From an uncultured Clostridia bacterium (GTDB lineage Bacteria; Bacillota_A; Clostridia; Oscillospirales; Oscillospiraceae), in contig CASEPH010000039.1 in assembly GCA_949289625.1 (NCBI GenBank), positions 1 through 38,564 on the forward strand: DNA of 38,564 nt, written 5' to 3'. This document shows, one piece after another, positions 1 to 8,360 of the stretch (within the stretch, counting starts at the first letter, position 1; every line of letters begins with the position of its first letter). Made by a program: the position numbers and the translations under genes. The notes under the pieces are model-generated. The model was not told the DNA's origin. It saw only the letters and a program-made list of their open reading frames with translations, and did not search any database.

Positions 1-1344
1 CATGGTGACGATCTCCTCACAGACCGCCAATCCGATGCCGCTGCCCCTGGCCTTGGAGGAACCCTTATAAAACTTTTTCTTCACCAGAGGCAGTTCCTCC
101 TCCGGAATACCGGGACCAAAGTCCCGGATAGTGACCGTCACCTCGCCGCCGTTTCGATGAATGGCGCAGGCGATCTTTTCTCCTTCGCCGCCATACTTGG
201 CCGCATTGTCCAGAATGTTGAGGAACACCTGCTTCATCCGTTCCGGATCGCAGCTGATTTCCGGAATATCCTCGTCGTTTTCCTCATAAACCAGCTCAAT
301 TCCCTCCTGGTGGAGCCGGTTACCGTACATGAAAATGGTGTCCTCAAATACGCTGCGGAGATCCGCGATCTCCACATTCAGCTTGAACCGCCCATCCTGG
401 ATCCGGCTGAATTCCAGCAGTTCCTCCACCAGAGAGGTCAGCCGCTTTGTCTCCTTGAGCATGGTGACAATGCCCCGTCTGGTCTCCACCGGGTCCATCT
501 GATCGCTGGTAAGTAGCGTCTCTCCCCAACCGGAAATTGCCGTCAACGGCGTTCGCAGCTCGTGGGATACGGAGGAGAGAAACTCCGACTGCATTTTTTC
601 CGTCTGTGAGATCTGCAAGGACAGGTTGTTGATGGCTCTGGCCAACTCCCCGATCTCATCGTTGCCGTCGGCAAACTTCTTTTGCAGCTGAACGCCGTAG
701 CCTCCTGCAGCAATCCGTTTGGTGGTCTCCGTGATCTCCTCCACCGGCGTCACAATGGAATGGATAAAGTACATGCCGGTGATCCAGATCAGCAGGATGA
801 TGACCACCGCCAGCAGTACCGCGCAGCCCACCAAAATGAGGATCTGCCGGTCTGCCACCCGGAGACTGGTCACATAGCGGAGAACGCCCACCACCTCGCC
901 GCCAGAATAGGCCACCGGACCGGATACTGCCATGATCCGTTCCCCAGTGCTGGGATCCTTCCCGGTATAAACCGAGATCTCCATATTTTCAATGGCCCCT
1001 TCAATGTCATCGGTCTGGGGCCGGGTACCTGCTGCCAGGCCGAAGGAGGAGCTGATGATCTCCCCCTCACCGTTCAAAAATTCCAGTTCCAGATTATTTT
1101 TCTCGTCAAAGTCCTGGGTGAACCGGAAGATACTGTTGTAAAATTCCTCTTCCGAGGCAGAAACATAGTTTTCAAAAAAATCTGCAGTGGTCTTGAGCTT
1201 GGCCTCCAGGCCGCTCTGCATCATATTATAGTAAAAACCGGAGATGGCCAATGCCGCAGCGGACACCGCCACCACCACAAACAGCACCATAATACTGACG
1301 TTATTCACCAGCCATCGGTGCCGGATACCGGAAATTTTTTTCAT
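1..1344 (-). CDS. Membrane sensor histidine kinase (partial, runs off left edge)
   Basis: The gene begins at the ATG at 1344, four bases after the response regulator stop, and is still open at base 1, giving 448 residues without the extreme C-terminus. Seen in the translation: a first membrane segment at about residues 15-37, an extracytoplasmic sensing region of about 130 residues, a second membrane segment at about 168-192, a HAMP-like linker, the phosphoacceptor box SSVSHELRTPL with His near residue 261, an N box (NILDNAAKYG), a G1 box (DFGPGIPEE) and a G2 box (GSGIGLAV). This is the standard architecture of an HPK1-type kinase that autophosphorylates and passes phosphate to the adjacent OmpR-type regulator. 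The stimulus is unknown. The upstream lipoprotein is probably in the same operon and could take part in sensing, which is inference. Confidence 0.93.
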   Translation of the reverse strand, partial: MKKISGIRHRWLVNNVSIMVLFVVVAVSAAALAISGFYYNMMQSGLEAKLKTTADFFENYVSASEEEFYNSIFRFTQDFDEKNNLELEFLNGEGEIISSSFGLAAGTRPQTDDIEGAIENMEISVYTGKDPSTGERIMAVSGPVAYSGGEVVGVLRYVTSLRVADRQILILVGCAVLLAVVIILLIWITGMYFIHSIVTPVEEITETTKRIAAGGYGVQLQKKFADGNDEIGELARAINNLSLQISQTEKMQSEFLSSVSHELRTPLTAISGWGETLLTSDQMDPVETRRGIVTMLKETKRLTSLVEELLEFSRIQDGRFKLNVEIADLRSVFEDTIFMYGNRLHQEGIELVYEENDEDIPEISCDPERMKQVFLNILDNAAKYGGEGEKIACAIHRNGGEVTVTIRDFGPGIPEEELPLVKKKFYKGSSKARGSGIGLAVCEEIVTM

Positions 1345-1348
1345 GGAT

Positions 1349-2035
1349 TCAGACGCCCCACTTGTAGCCGTAACCCCAGACAGTGGTGATGTAGACAGGG
1401 TTGGAGGTATCGTCCTCGATCTTGATCCGCAGACGACGGATATTCACATCCACGATCTTCAGTTCTCCATCGTAGTCTCTGCCCCAAACTGCCGCCAAAA
1501 TATCCTCCCGGGACAGCGCCCGGCCAGGGTTTTGCATAAACAGCTTCACAATGGAATATTCCACCTGGGTGAGTTTGATCTTTTCGCCGCCCTTTTCCAG
1601 GGTGCGGTTCCGGGTATTGAGCACAAAGGGGCCTTGCCGGATCTCCTCTGTAGAGGCGTTGGTCTCTCCGCCGATGCGACGGTACAAGGCGTCCACCCGG
1701 GCCAGCAGTTCCGCCGGGGAAAAGGGCTTAGTCACATAGTCGTCCGCCCCGGTCATAAGACCCGTGACCTTGTCCATCTCCTGAGTTCTGGCGGTAAGCA
1801 TAATAATGCCAATGGCCTTATTGGTGGCACGCACCGTACGGCACACCTCAAAGCCGTCCATGCCCGGCAGATTGATGTCAAAGATGGCCACACCGGTGTC
1901 CGGATTCCGCCGGAGCTGCTCCAAGGCTTCCTCTCCGGTACCGGCCTCCATAACATCATAGCCAGCCCGACGGAGATTGATGACCACAAAACTCCGAATA
2001 CTGACCTCATCTTCCAGAATCAATACTTTTTTCAT
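1349..2035 (-). CDS. OmpR/PhoB-family response regulator
   Basis: This 228-residue protein has a receiver domain (about 1-118) with the acidic pocket Glu9/Asp10, phosphoacceptor Asp53 in IFDINLPGMDG, Thr81 and Lys103. A winged-helix DNA-binding domain follows (about 130-228), including LTQVEYSIVKLF and the C-terminal wing VWGYGYKW. These are the defining features of a PhoB/WalR-like transcription factor. Its stop lies four bases before the sensor kinase start, so the two are very likely translationally coupled and form a cognate pair. The lipoprotein gene lies 21 bases upstream on the same strand. The ribosome site (AAGGGAAAA) is weak. The regulon cannot be told from this sequence; the inverted repeat at the lipoprotein promoter is a candidate autoregulatory site. 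Confidence 0.95.
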   Translation of the reverse strand: MKKVLILEDEVSIRSFVVINLRRAGYDVMEAGTGEEALEQLRRNPDTGVAIFDINLPGMDGFEVCRTVRATNKAIGIIMLTARTQEMDKVTGLMTGADDYVTKPFSPAELLARVDALYRRIGGETNASTEEIRQGPFVLNTRNRTLEKGGEKIKLTQVEYSIVKLFMQNPGRALSREDILAAVWGRDYDGELKIVDVNIRRLRIKIEDDTSNPVYITTVWGYGYKWGV

Positions 2036-2056
2036 GGTATTTTCCCTTCTATTTCA

Positions 2057-3394
2057 TCAGTTTTGTTCGGCTGACGTTTCCTCGCTCCAGCCTGTGCGGG
2101 TATAGTGAAACAGTTCCGACACCTGTGCCATGGTCACCGTGCCCTCCCAGGGTTCCGCGGCAGCCAGTGTCACAGCAAATATGGTCTCGCTGTCATTGAG
2201 TAAAATGGTCAGGCTGTGTTCCTGGGCATAGGTCTGCCGTTCCGTCCCCTGCAGCGTATAGATCGTCATGATTTCCTGGGGGGATTCCTCATCTTCCAGC
2301 CTGTAAAAGCTCACAGTACTGACTGTGGTGGTCTCATCAGCTGCCTTGATGGTCAAGCCCTCGTTCCAGGCCTCTGGAATCACAAAGTACCAGTTCTCGC
2401 TGAAATTCTCAAAGGTGGTGAACTCTCTTTCACAGCTGCCGTCGGCCTCCAGCCCGTACCAATCGATGACCCATTGGGCGGAGCTACCGTCGTCAAAGGC
2501 CGCAAGCTGCCGGGTCTGGGGAATCTCCAAGAGGCCGTCCCCATCGAGGTCGTCCGGGTAGACATAGTAGCTGTGGATTGCCAGAGACGTCAGGATCTCC
2601 TGCTGGGGAGAGATGGCCACAAGTCCCGATTCATCCGCGGTAAATACATCCAGCAGCAATTGCCCCTCTGTGCCCACACCAGAAAAGATGATACCGGAGC
2701 AATCCGACGACAATTTTCCCTGTTGGACCTGCCGGAGGCTGGCATAGGAGAATCCCAGCCGCTGCTCTCCGATCCGCTGCAGTTCCCCTTCCCGGTAATC
2801 ATAGCATTCCACCGTGGCCAGACTGTCCGAGCCGCTGCCTGAGATACAGAACACCTCCTGCAGTCCATCGCCGTCCAGATCGGAAAGCTCATACTGACTG
2901 CATCCTGCGGTAAGCATGGAGGTGGCCTCCCCTGCAGAATACCGATAGACCTGCAGGGCCTGGGAAACAGATTCACTGACCTGATAGGTGACGATCAGCT
3001 CCAGATCTCCCTGTCCATCCAGATCCGCATATTCCACCGACGCAACGGCAGAGCCCGCCCCATCAATCACAACCGCCGGAGAATAGGCATCTCCATTTTT
3101 GGAAAAAATGTAGATCTTGACCTCACCATGATCCGAGGTGCGCAAAAACACCACAGCTTCATCCACACCGTCCCCATCTAGGTCTGTCATTTGCACCGGC
3201 TCCTGTCTGGCCCCAGAAGTGGGCGCCAGATAGTCACAGCCGTCTTCCAGCACCTCATTGAGGGCCTCCTGAAGATCATAATAATCCTCCGTGGCCCTGG
3301 GCAGGCTGTAGAGATCTTCATAGGACAGTCCGGAACAGCCCGCAAGCACCGTCAGGGTCAAAGCCACTGCCAGCAGCCGCCAAAACCGTTTCAC
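2057..3394 (-). CDS. Lipoprotein with FG-GAP/VCBS-like calcium-loop repeats
   Basis: This 445-residue protein starts at a GTG (3394) preceded by a GGGGG ribosome site. The N-terminus is a lipoprotein signal: basic MKRFWR, a hydrophobic stretch, and lipobox LAGC with the modified Cys near residue 20. The mature part has several repeats of the form DLDGDGxxE (for example DLDGDGVDEAVVF, DLDGQGDLELIVT, DLDGDGLQEVFCI, DLDGDGLLEIPQT), each followed by a short hydrophobic strand. This resembles FG-GAP/VCBS blades that bind Ca2+ in beta-propellers. It should sit on the outer face of the membrane. It is the first gene of a probable operon with the downstream regulator and kinase, so it may be an accessory sensor or a product of that system. 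No enzymatic motif is visible and the function is unknown. Confidence 0.85.
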   Translation of the reverse strand: MKRFWRLLAVALTLTVLAGCSGLSYEDLYSLPRATEDYYDLQEALNEVLEDGCDYLAPTSGARQEPVQMTDLDGDGVDEAVVFLRTSDHGEVKIYIFSKNGDAYSPAVVIDGAGSAVASVEYADLDGQGDLELIVTYQVSESVSQALQVYRYSAGEATSMLTAGCSQYELSDLDGDGLQEVFCISGSGSDSLATVECYDYREGELQRIGEQRLGFSYASLRQVQQGKLSSDCSGIIFSGVGTEGQLLLDVFTADESGLVAISPQQEILTSLAIHSYYVYPDDLDGDGLLEIPQTRQLAAFDDGSSAQWVIDWYGLEADGSCEREFTTFENFSENWYFVIPEAWNEGLTIKAADETTTVSTVSFYRLEDEESPQEIMTIYTLQGTERQTYAQEHSLTILLNDSETIFAVTLAAAEPWEGTVTMAQVSELFHYTRTGWSEETSAEQN

Positions 3395-3431
3395 AGCCCG
3401 TCCCCCTTTCCATTGAAATTACGGGTACACA

Positions 3432-3459
3432 TACGGAGTTTATTATATCACATTCCGTA
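3432..3459 (-). promoter_or_regulatory. Extended -10 promoter inside an inverted repeat, upstream of the lipoprotein-RR-HK operon
   Basis: On the minus strand TGATATAAT (3442-3450) is a perfect -10 hexamer with the TGn extension. No good -35 is visible at 16-18 bases. The arms TACGGA (3432-3437) and TCCGTA (3454-3459) form an inverted repeat around the -10, a typical position for an operator. The -10 is well supported; the operator role is inference. Confidence 0.6.
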
Positions 3460-3497
3460 ACAAATTGATAGCGTTTTTGTAAATTCTCCATAGATTT

Positions 3498-3531
3498 TGC
3501 CTCACCGCCGGAATATTCCGGCGGTGAGGCA
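3498..3531 (-). terminator. Perfect inverted-repeat hairpin just past dnaE
   Basis: The 34-base stretch is a perfect palindrome that begins 7 bases after the dnaE stop codon, with arms centred on CTCACCGCCGG and CCGGCGGTGAG. It would fold into a very stable hairpin in RNA from either strand. Neither side has a proper U-run (AAAATCT follows on the minus strand), so it may terminate weakly, act as a 3' end stabiliser, or need a factor. Confidence 0.6.
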
Positions 3532-3538
3532 TTTCGTA

Positions 3539-6500
3539 TTATTTGGGCACCACGTTTTCCTGTCCCAGCCGCTGGGTCAGCTCGGTCAGCAATAGATCGT
3601 CCATCAGGCACAGGGTTCCCACCCGCTGCCGGGTATCTGCATAAAACAGCACGGTCTGGGTCTTACCAGGAAACATCTGCAAGATGGCCCGGACCACCCG
3701 ATCCTGTCGGCTCCCCATGGAGTCCAGCCGCAAATACAAAGTCTTGATTTCCTGACGAATCACCGGCTTGGCCTCCGGTGCATCCACCCCTGCATCCTCC
3801 AGAGGAATGGCGCTGTCCACCATGAGCTGAGGCTCCTTTTCGTCCCGAACCGAGATCTTGCCCTTCACAAATACCGCTGTATTCTCCGACAGGCATCCGC
3901 CGTATCGGCCCAGAACCCGGGAAAAGCAGACCATTTCTATGCTTCCGGTGTCGTCCTCCAGGGTTACATAGGCCATCAAGGAGTTATTCTTCGTGGTTTT
4001 GCTCTTCACCTTGGTGACAATTCCCGCAACGGACACCGCCTGTCCATCCTGGAATTCTCCCGTCTCCGCCTCTCCAAAGGCATCGAGAATGGCACCCACT
4101 GACACCGCGCCCACCTGACGCACCTTATCCCGGTAGTCGTCCATGGGGTGGCCGGAAAGGTATAGGCCAGTGGTCTCCTTTTCCATATTCATCTTTTCTC
4201 GGGCAGAGAGCTCCGGAATCTTGGGCAGCGGCACCGATTGCCGCACCGTCTCTTCCGGTTCCATCAGATCAAAGAGGCCCAGCTGGCCCTCCAAATTTTG
4301 TTTTTTACTGCTGGAGACGTTCTCCATAATCAGTTCATATACCTTCAGCAGTTGGCTTCGATAGGCCCCAAAGCAGTCCATAGCCCCGCATTTGATCAGA
4401 TTTTCCACCGCACGCTTGTTGAGATCCGCGTCGGAAAGCCGCTGACAGAAGTCCTCCAGAGACCGATATGGCCCCTTCTCTTCCCGCTCCCGCATCAGTT
4501 TTCTCACAAAGCCAGTGCCGATATTTTTCACGGCCCCCAGGCCGAAGCGAATGCCCTTTTCTCCCACGGTGAACTGGTCGTCGGATTCATTGACGTCCGG
4601 GGGCAGTACCTGAATACTCAGTTCCTTGCACTCAGCGATATACTCCGAAATCTTGCTGGTGCTGTCCAACACCGAGGTCATCAGAGCAGCCATATACTCC
4701 TTGGGATAGTGACACTTCAGATAGGCCGTCTGATAGGCCACCAGGGCATAGCACACCGCATGGGCTTTATTGAAAGCGTAGGAGGCAAAATCCAGGATCT
4801 GATCGTAGATCTCATTGGCAGCCTGCTCCGACACGCCGTTTTTCACTGCACCGCAGATGTCCCGCTCTGGATCTCCGTGGACAAAGGTTTGCCGTTCCGC
4901 CTGGATCACGGCCTGCTTTTTTTTGGAAATAGCCCGGCGGATGTTGTCCGCCTGAGGCAGACTGTAACCGCCCAGCTTCTGAAAGATGTCGATGACCTGT
5001 TCCTGATAGACCATGACCCCATAGGTGACGGAAAGGATCGGTTCCAGCTTGGGATCCGTGTACTGGACCTTATCGGGATTGTGCTTGTTGGCAACAAACT
5101 TGGGGATAGCATCCATGGGTCCAGGACGATACAAGGCGATGATAGCGGTAATATCTTCAATGCTCTGGGGCTGCAGCCCTACGCAGACGCCGGTCATCCC
5201 TGTAGACTCCATCTGGAACACGCCCGAGGTCCGCCCTGTGGACAGCATCTCATAGGTGGCTCCATCGTCGTCGGGGATCTTATGAATGTCAAAGTCGGGG
5301 TTCCTTCTGTGAATCAGCTGTTCCGCATCATCAATGACTGTCAGGTTCCGAAGACCCAGAAAATCCATCTTGAGCAGGCCCAGTTCCTCTACCGTAGTCA
5401 TGGTATACTGAATCACCACGGTGTCGTCGTTTTTGGACAAGGGCACATAGCGATACACTGGCTCCTTGGTAATGACCACCGCTGCCGCATGGGTGGAGGT
5501 ATTCCGGGGCATTCCCTCCACCTCCATGGCCGTATCAATGAGCCTTTTGACCTGCTCTTCCGCCTCGTACCGCTCCCGCAGCTGGGGGGACATTTTCAGA
5601 GCGTCGGCCAGGGTAATATTCAAGGTTCCAGGCACCAACCTTGCCACCTGGTCCACCTCTGCATAACTCATATTCAGGGCCCGACCCACATCCCGGACGG
5701 CCCCCTTGGCCTTCATGGTACCGAAGGTGACGATCTGGGCCACATTATCCTTCCCGTACTTCTCCGTCACATAGTCAATGACCTCCTGCCGCCGGTTGAC
5801 GCAGAAGTCAATATCAATATCCGGCATGGTCACCCGGCCGGGATTCAAAAACCGTTCAAAGTACAAGCTGTACTTCAAGGGATCCATATCCGTAATATCC
5901 AGGCAATAGGACACCATGCTGCCGGCAGCACTGCCTCGTCCGGGGCCCACCGGGATCCCGCTGTTTTTGGCATAGGCCACATAGTCCCACACAATAAGGA
6001 AATAGTTCACAAAGCCCATCTGGCGGATCATTTCCATCTCATAGCGGAGCTGCTTTTTCTTCTCTTCTCCGCCCTCCGGATAACGCCGGGCAAACCCCTC
6101 CCAGCAAAGCTTTTCAAAATACGCCTCGTTGGTATAGCCCTCCGGCGGAAAGAAGTCCGGCAGATGATAGTGCCCAAATTCAAAGTCCACTTGGCAGCGT
6201 TCTGCGATCCGGGCCGTATTTTCCAAGGCCTCCCGATCCTCCGGGAACAGCGCCGCCATTTCTTCCTCGCTTTTGATGTAGAACTCCTCGGTTTCGAACT
6301 TCATCCGATCCGGGTCCTCCACCGTCTTCTGCATCTGAATGCACATCAGCACATCCTGCATTTGGGCGTCGGCCTTGGTGATGTAATGGGCATCGTTGGT
6401 GGCCACCATAGGCAGCCCCGTCTCCCGGGCGATCCGCCGCAGGCCCCGGTTTACCGCCGGCTGCTGGGCATAGCCATGATCCTGGAGTTCCAGATAAAAA

Positions 6501-7006
6501 TGATCCGGTCCAAAGATCTCCGACATACGCTTCGCGGCTGCCACAGCCCCCGCATAATCATCCTGCATGATTTTTCTCGGCAGCTCTCCCGCCAGACAGG
6601 CGGATAGGGCAATCAGGCCCTCATGATGCTGCTCCAGCAGCTCATAATCCACCCGAGGCTTGCTGTAAAAGCCGTCCAAGAATGCCTGGGACACCATATA
6701 GCAAAGGTTCTGATACCCTGTCATGTTCTCGCACAGCAGCACCAGATGATAGCTTTCATTATCAATTCCATGGACCCGGTCATGCCGGGTTCTGGGGGCT
6801 ACATAAACCTCACAGCCAATGACAGGCCGAATGCCTGCGGCTTTGGCCGCCTTATAAAAGTCGATGACCCCATACATGGCCCCATGGTCGGTGATGGCTA
6901 CGGCGGTTTGCCCCAGCTCCTTGACACGGTTCATCAGCTTGCCAATTCGGCAGGCTCCGTCCAAAAGGCTGTATTCGGTATGCACATGGAGGTGAACAAA
7001 CGCCAT
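3539..7006 (-). CDS. dnaE: DNA polymerase III subunit alpha (DnaE)
   Basis: This 1155-residue protein has the usual length of bacterial DnaE. It begins with the PHP domain (HLHVHTEYSLLDGA near the N-terminus, then AITDHGAMYG). The polymerase signatures are GPGRGSAAGS (about 354-363) and the catalytic acidic motif PDIDIDF (395-401), with a further DFLGLRNL motif later. Near the C-terminus are a clamp-binding-like QLGLF and an OB-fold region beginning VSVAGIVTKVKS. It lacks the inserted 3'-5' exonuclease of PolC. In Firmicutes DnaE works with PolC at the fork, which is family knowledge. It is the last gene of the murB-rapZ-yvcK-whiA-nudix run, 27 bases after the Nudix gene, with ribosome site AAAGGAAG. 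Confidence 0.98.
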   Translation of the reverse strand: MAFVHLHVHTEYSLLDGACRIGKLMNRVKELGQTAVAITDHGAMYGVIDFYKAAKAAGIRPVIGCEVYVAPRTRHDRVHGIDNESYHLVLLCENMTGYQNLCYMVSQAFLDGFYSKPRVDYELLEQHHEGLIALSACLAGELPRKIMQDDYAGAVAAAKRMSEIFGPDHFYLELQDHGYAQQPAVNRGLRRIARETGLPMVATNDAHYITKADAQMQDVLMCIQMQKTVEDPDRMKFETEEFYIKSEEEMAALFPEDREALENTARIAERCQVDFEFGHYHLPDFFPPEGYTNEAYFEKLCWEGFARRYPEGGEEKKKQLRYEMEMIRQMGFVNYFLIVWDYVAYAKNSGIPVGPGRGSAAGSMVSYCLDITDMDPLKYSLYFERFLNPGRVTMPDIDIDFCVNRRQEVIDYVTEKYGKDNVAQIVTFGTMKAKGAVRDVGRALNMSYAEVDQVARLVPGTLNITLADALKMSPQLRERYEAEEQVKRLIDTAMEVEGMPRNTSTHAAAVVITKEPVYRYVPLSKNDDTVVIQYTMTTVEELGLLKMDFLGLRNLTVIDDAEQLIHRRNPDFDIHKIPDDDGATYEMLSTGRTSGVFQMESTGMTGVCVGLQPQSIEDITAIIALYRPGPMDAIPKFVANKHNPDKVQYTDPKLEPILSVTYGVMVYQEQVIDIFQKLGGYSLPQADNIRRAISKKKQAVIQAERQTFVHGDPERDICGAVKNGVSEQAANEIYDQILDFASYAFNKAHAVCYALVAYQTAYLKCHYPKEYMAALMTSVLDSTSKISEYIAECKELSIQVLPPDVNESDDQFTVGEKGIRFGLGAVKNIGTGFVRKLMREREEKGPYRSLEDFCQRLSDADLNKRAVENLIKCGAMDCFGAYRSQLLKVYELIMENVSSSKKQNLEGQLGLFDLMEPEETVRQSVPLPKIPELSAREKMNMEKETTGLYLSGHPMDDYRDKVRQVGAVSVGAILDAFGEAETGEFQDGQAVSVAGIVTKVKSKTTKNNSLMAYVTLEDDTGSIEMVCFSRVLGRYGGCLSENTAVFVKGKISVRDEKEPQLMVDSAIPLEDAGVDAPEAKPVIRQEIKTLYLRLDSMGSRQDRVVRAILQMFPGKTQTVLFYADTRQRVGTLCLMDDLLLTELTQRLGQENVVPK

Positions 7007-7033
7007 ATTCCATCTTCCTTTCCTGTTCCGCGT

Positions 7034-7441
7034 CTATTTTGCCACCCGGGTCCGCATCCATTTTTCCGCGGCCCGCAGGGTCATTTTATCGTTTTCAAAG
7101 GTCAGGGCGTGCAGGGCTTCCTGATAGGGCATCACCAGCACCTTTAAAAATTCCTCTGGGTTCTGGTGGGCCTCCTGCTGGTCGTATACCGCCAGAAAGT
7201 ATACCACCCGCTTGTCGTTCCCATTGGGCAAATGATAGAGCACCGTCCGCCGAAATCCCGGGATCAGCTTTGCCTGGACGCAGGTTTCCTCCCAGACCTC
7301 CCGCAGTGCCGTCTCCCGTTCGCTTTCCCCCCGCTCCATATGTCCCTTGGGCAGACCGATATAGCCGCCCTTCACCAAAACATAGTATCGCACCCCGTTC
7401 TTTTCCGTGACGACCACGGCTCCACAGGATCTCTCCAACAT
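7034..7441 (-). CDS. Nudix hydrolase
   Basis: This 135-residue protein has the Nudix box at residues 33-55: Gly33, Glu39 and the REVWEE core (47-52) that coordinates the catalytic metal. The usual Gly just after the core (EExG) is Cys54 here. Nudix enzymes hydrolyse nucleoside diphosphates linked to another moiety. The overall form (GAVVVTEKNG, then YIGLPKGHMERGE) resembles the small NTP/Ap4A-type subgroup, but the substrate cannot be read from sequence. It sits between whiA (16 bases upstream) and dnaE (27 bases downstream), so it is co-transcribed with them. A role in nucleotide-pool cleaning would fit the neighbours but is inference. Confidence 0.92.
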   Translation of the reverse strand: MLERSCGAVVVTEKNGVRYYVLVKGGYIGLPKGHMERGESERETALREVWEETCVQAKLIPGFRRTVLYHLPNGNDKRVVYFLAVYDQQEAHQNPEEFLKVLVMPYQEALHALTFENDKMTLRAAEKWMRTRVAK

Positions 7442-7457
7442 ACTCCTCTATCCCTTC

Positions 7458-8351
7458 TCACTGCTTGCTGCGCGCAATCAGGCTGCGCATTCGATAGCTC
7501 ATGGTGGGTTTGCTCACCGGTGGCTCCACCATGGCCGCCAGTTCCGTCAAAGTGGCCTCGGGATTCTGTTCCCGAAGCAGTGCAGTCTCTCGCAGTTTTT
7601 CGGGAAGCCGGTCAAACTCCCCGCTCTCCCGCAGTGCTCGGATGGCCGCCAACTGCTGCTGGGCCGCGTCCACCGCTTTGGTGAGATTGGCCGTATCGCA
7701 GTTGACCCGCCGGTTGACACCGTTTCGAATCTCCTTTTCCATCTTGGCCTGTATGATCTTCATGGCGCAAAGCGGTGCGCCGATCATGGTGAGAAAGTCC
7801 ACAATCTGCTCGCTCTGCTTGAGGTACAGCACATTGCTGCCCGCTCTTTGGGTATCCTTCGGCTCAAAGCCCAGCTCCTGCAGCAGGCTCCGGACTTCAT
7901 CGCTGACCTTGAGATGCCCTGTCACCAGCTCCAGATGATACCGCTTGTCCGGGTCCGTCACGCTGCCCCCAGCCAAAAAGGCGCCCCGGGCAAAGCTCTG
8001 CTTACAGCAGGTCTCCTCCAGCACCGCCAGGTTGACATGGAGGGCCATGCTCTCATGCTCCTGACCAAAGGCTGCAAAAATCGTTTCGATTTTCTCCCGA
8101 TCGTCGATCACAAAGGCATGCTTTCCCGGCTGTTCCAGGGAGGGAAACTGGTCAAATTCCACGCCAAAGGTCCGGCGGAACAATCGCGGCAGTCGTTCCG
8201 AAAAGTGCCGGTTTTCCGTAATAATCCGGATCTCTCGCTTGGAAAAGGTATTGCAGTAGAGCAGGATTCCATAGCACTCCGCCGTCCGGCAGCATCTTTT
8301 TTCGGGGAGGTCCCTGCAGAGCTCCTCCCGCACTTCCGACGCAAATGACAT
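7458..8351 (-). CDS. whiA: WhiA sporulation/division regulator
   Basis: This 297-residue protein has the normal WhiA size. The opening MSFASEVREELCR, the following RTAECYGILLY, and the C-terminal NPEATLTELAAMVEPPVSKPT are recognisable WhiA signatures. The middle is a LAGLIDADG-like domain without nuclease function in characterised members, and the C-terminus is a helix-turn-helix. WhiA controls sporulation septation in actinobacteria and influences division and chromosome segregation in Bacillus. It follows yvcK with only 9 bases between, as in most Firmicutes, which confirms the assignment by context. Confidence 0.97.
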   Translation of the reverse strand: MSFASEVREELCRDLPEKRCCRTAECYGILLYCNTFSKREIRIITENRHFSERLPRLFRRTFGVEFDQFPSLEQPGKHAFVIDDREKIETIFAAFGQEHESMALHVNLAVLEETCCKQSFARGAFLAGGSVTDPDKRYHLELVTGHLKVSDEVRSLLQELGFEPKDTQRAGSNVLYLKQSEQIVDFLTMIGAPLCAMKIIQAKMEKEIRNGVNRRVNCDTANLTKAVDAAQQQLAAIRALRESGEFDRLPEKLRETALLREQNPEATLTELAAMVEPPVSKPTMSYRMRSLIARSKQ

Positions 8352-8360
8352 GGCTGCCTC

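Noticed and set aside
4238..6607. Long plus-strand open frame of 789 codons inside dnaE
   Set aside because: It is exactly antisense to the dnaE frame, its translation is rich in His, Gly and Ile with no domain, and there is no ribosome site. It is a codon-bias shadow.
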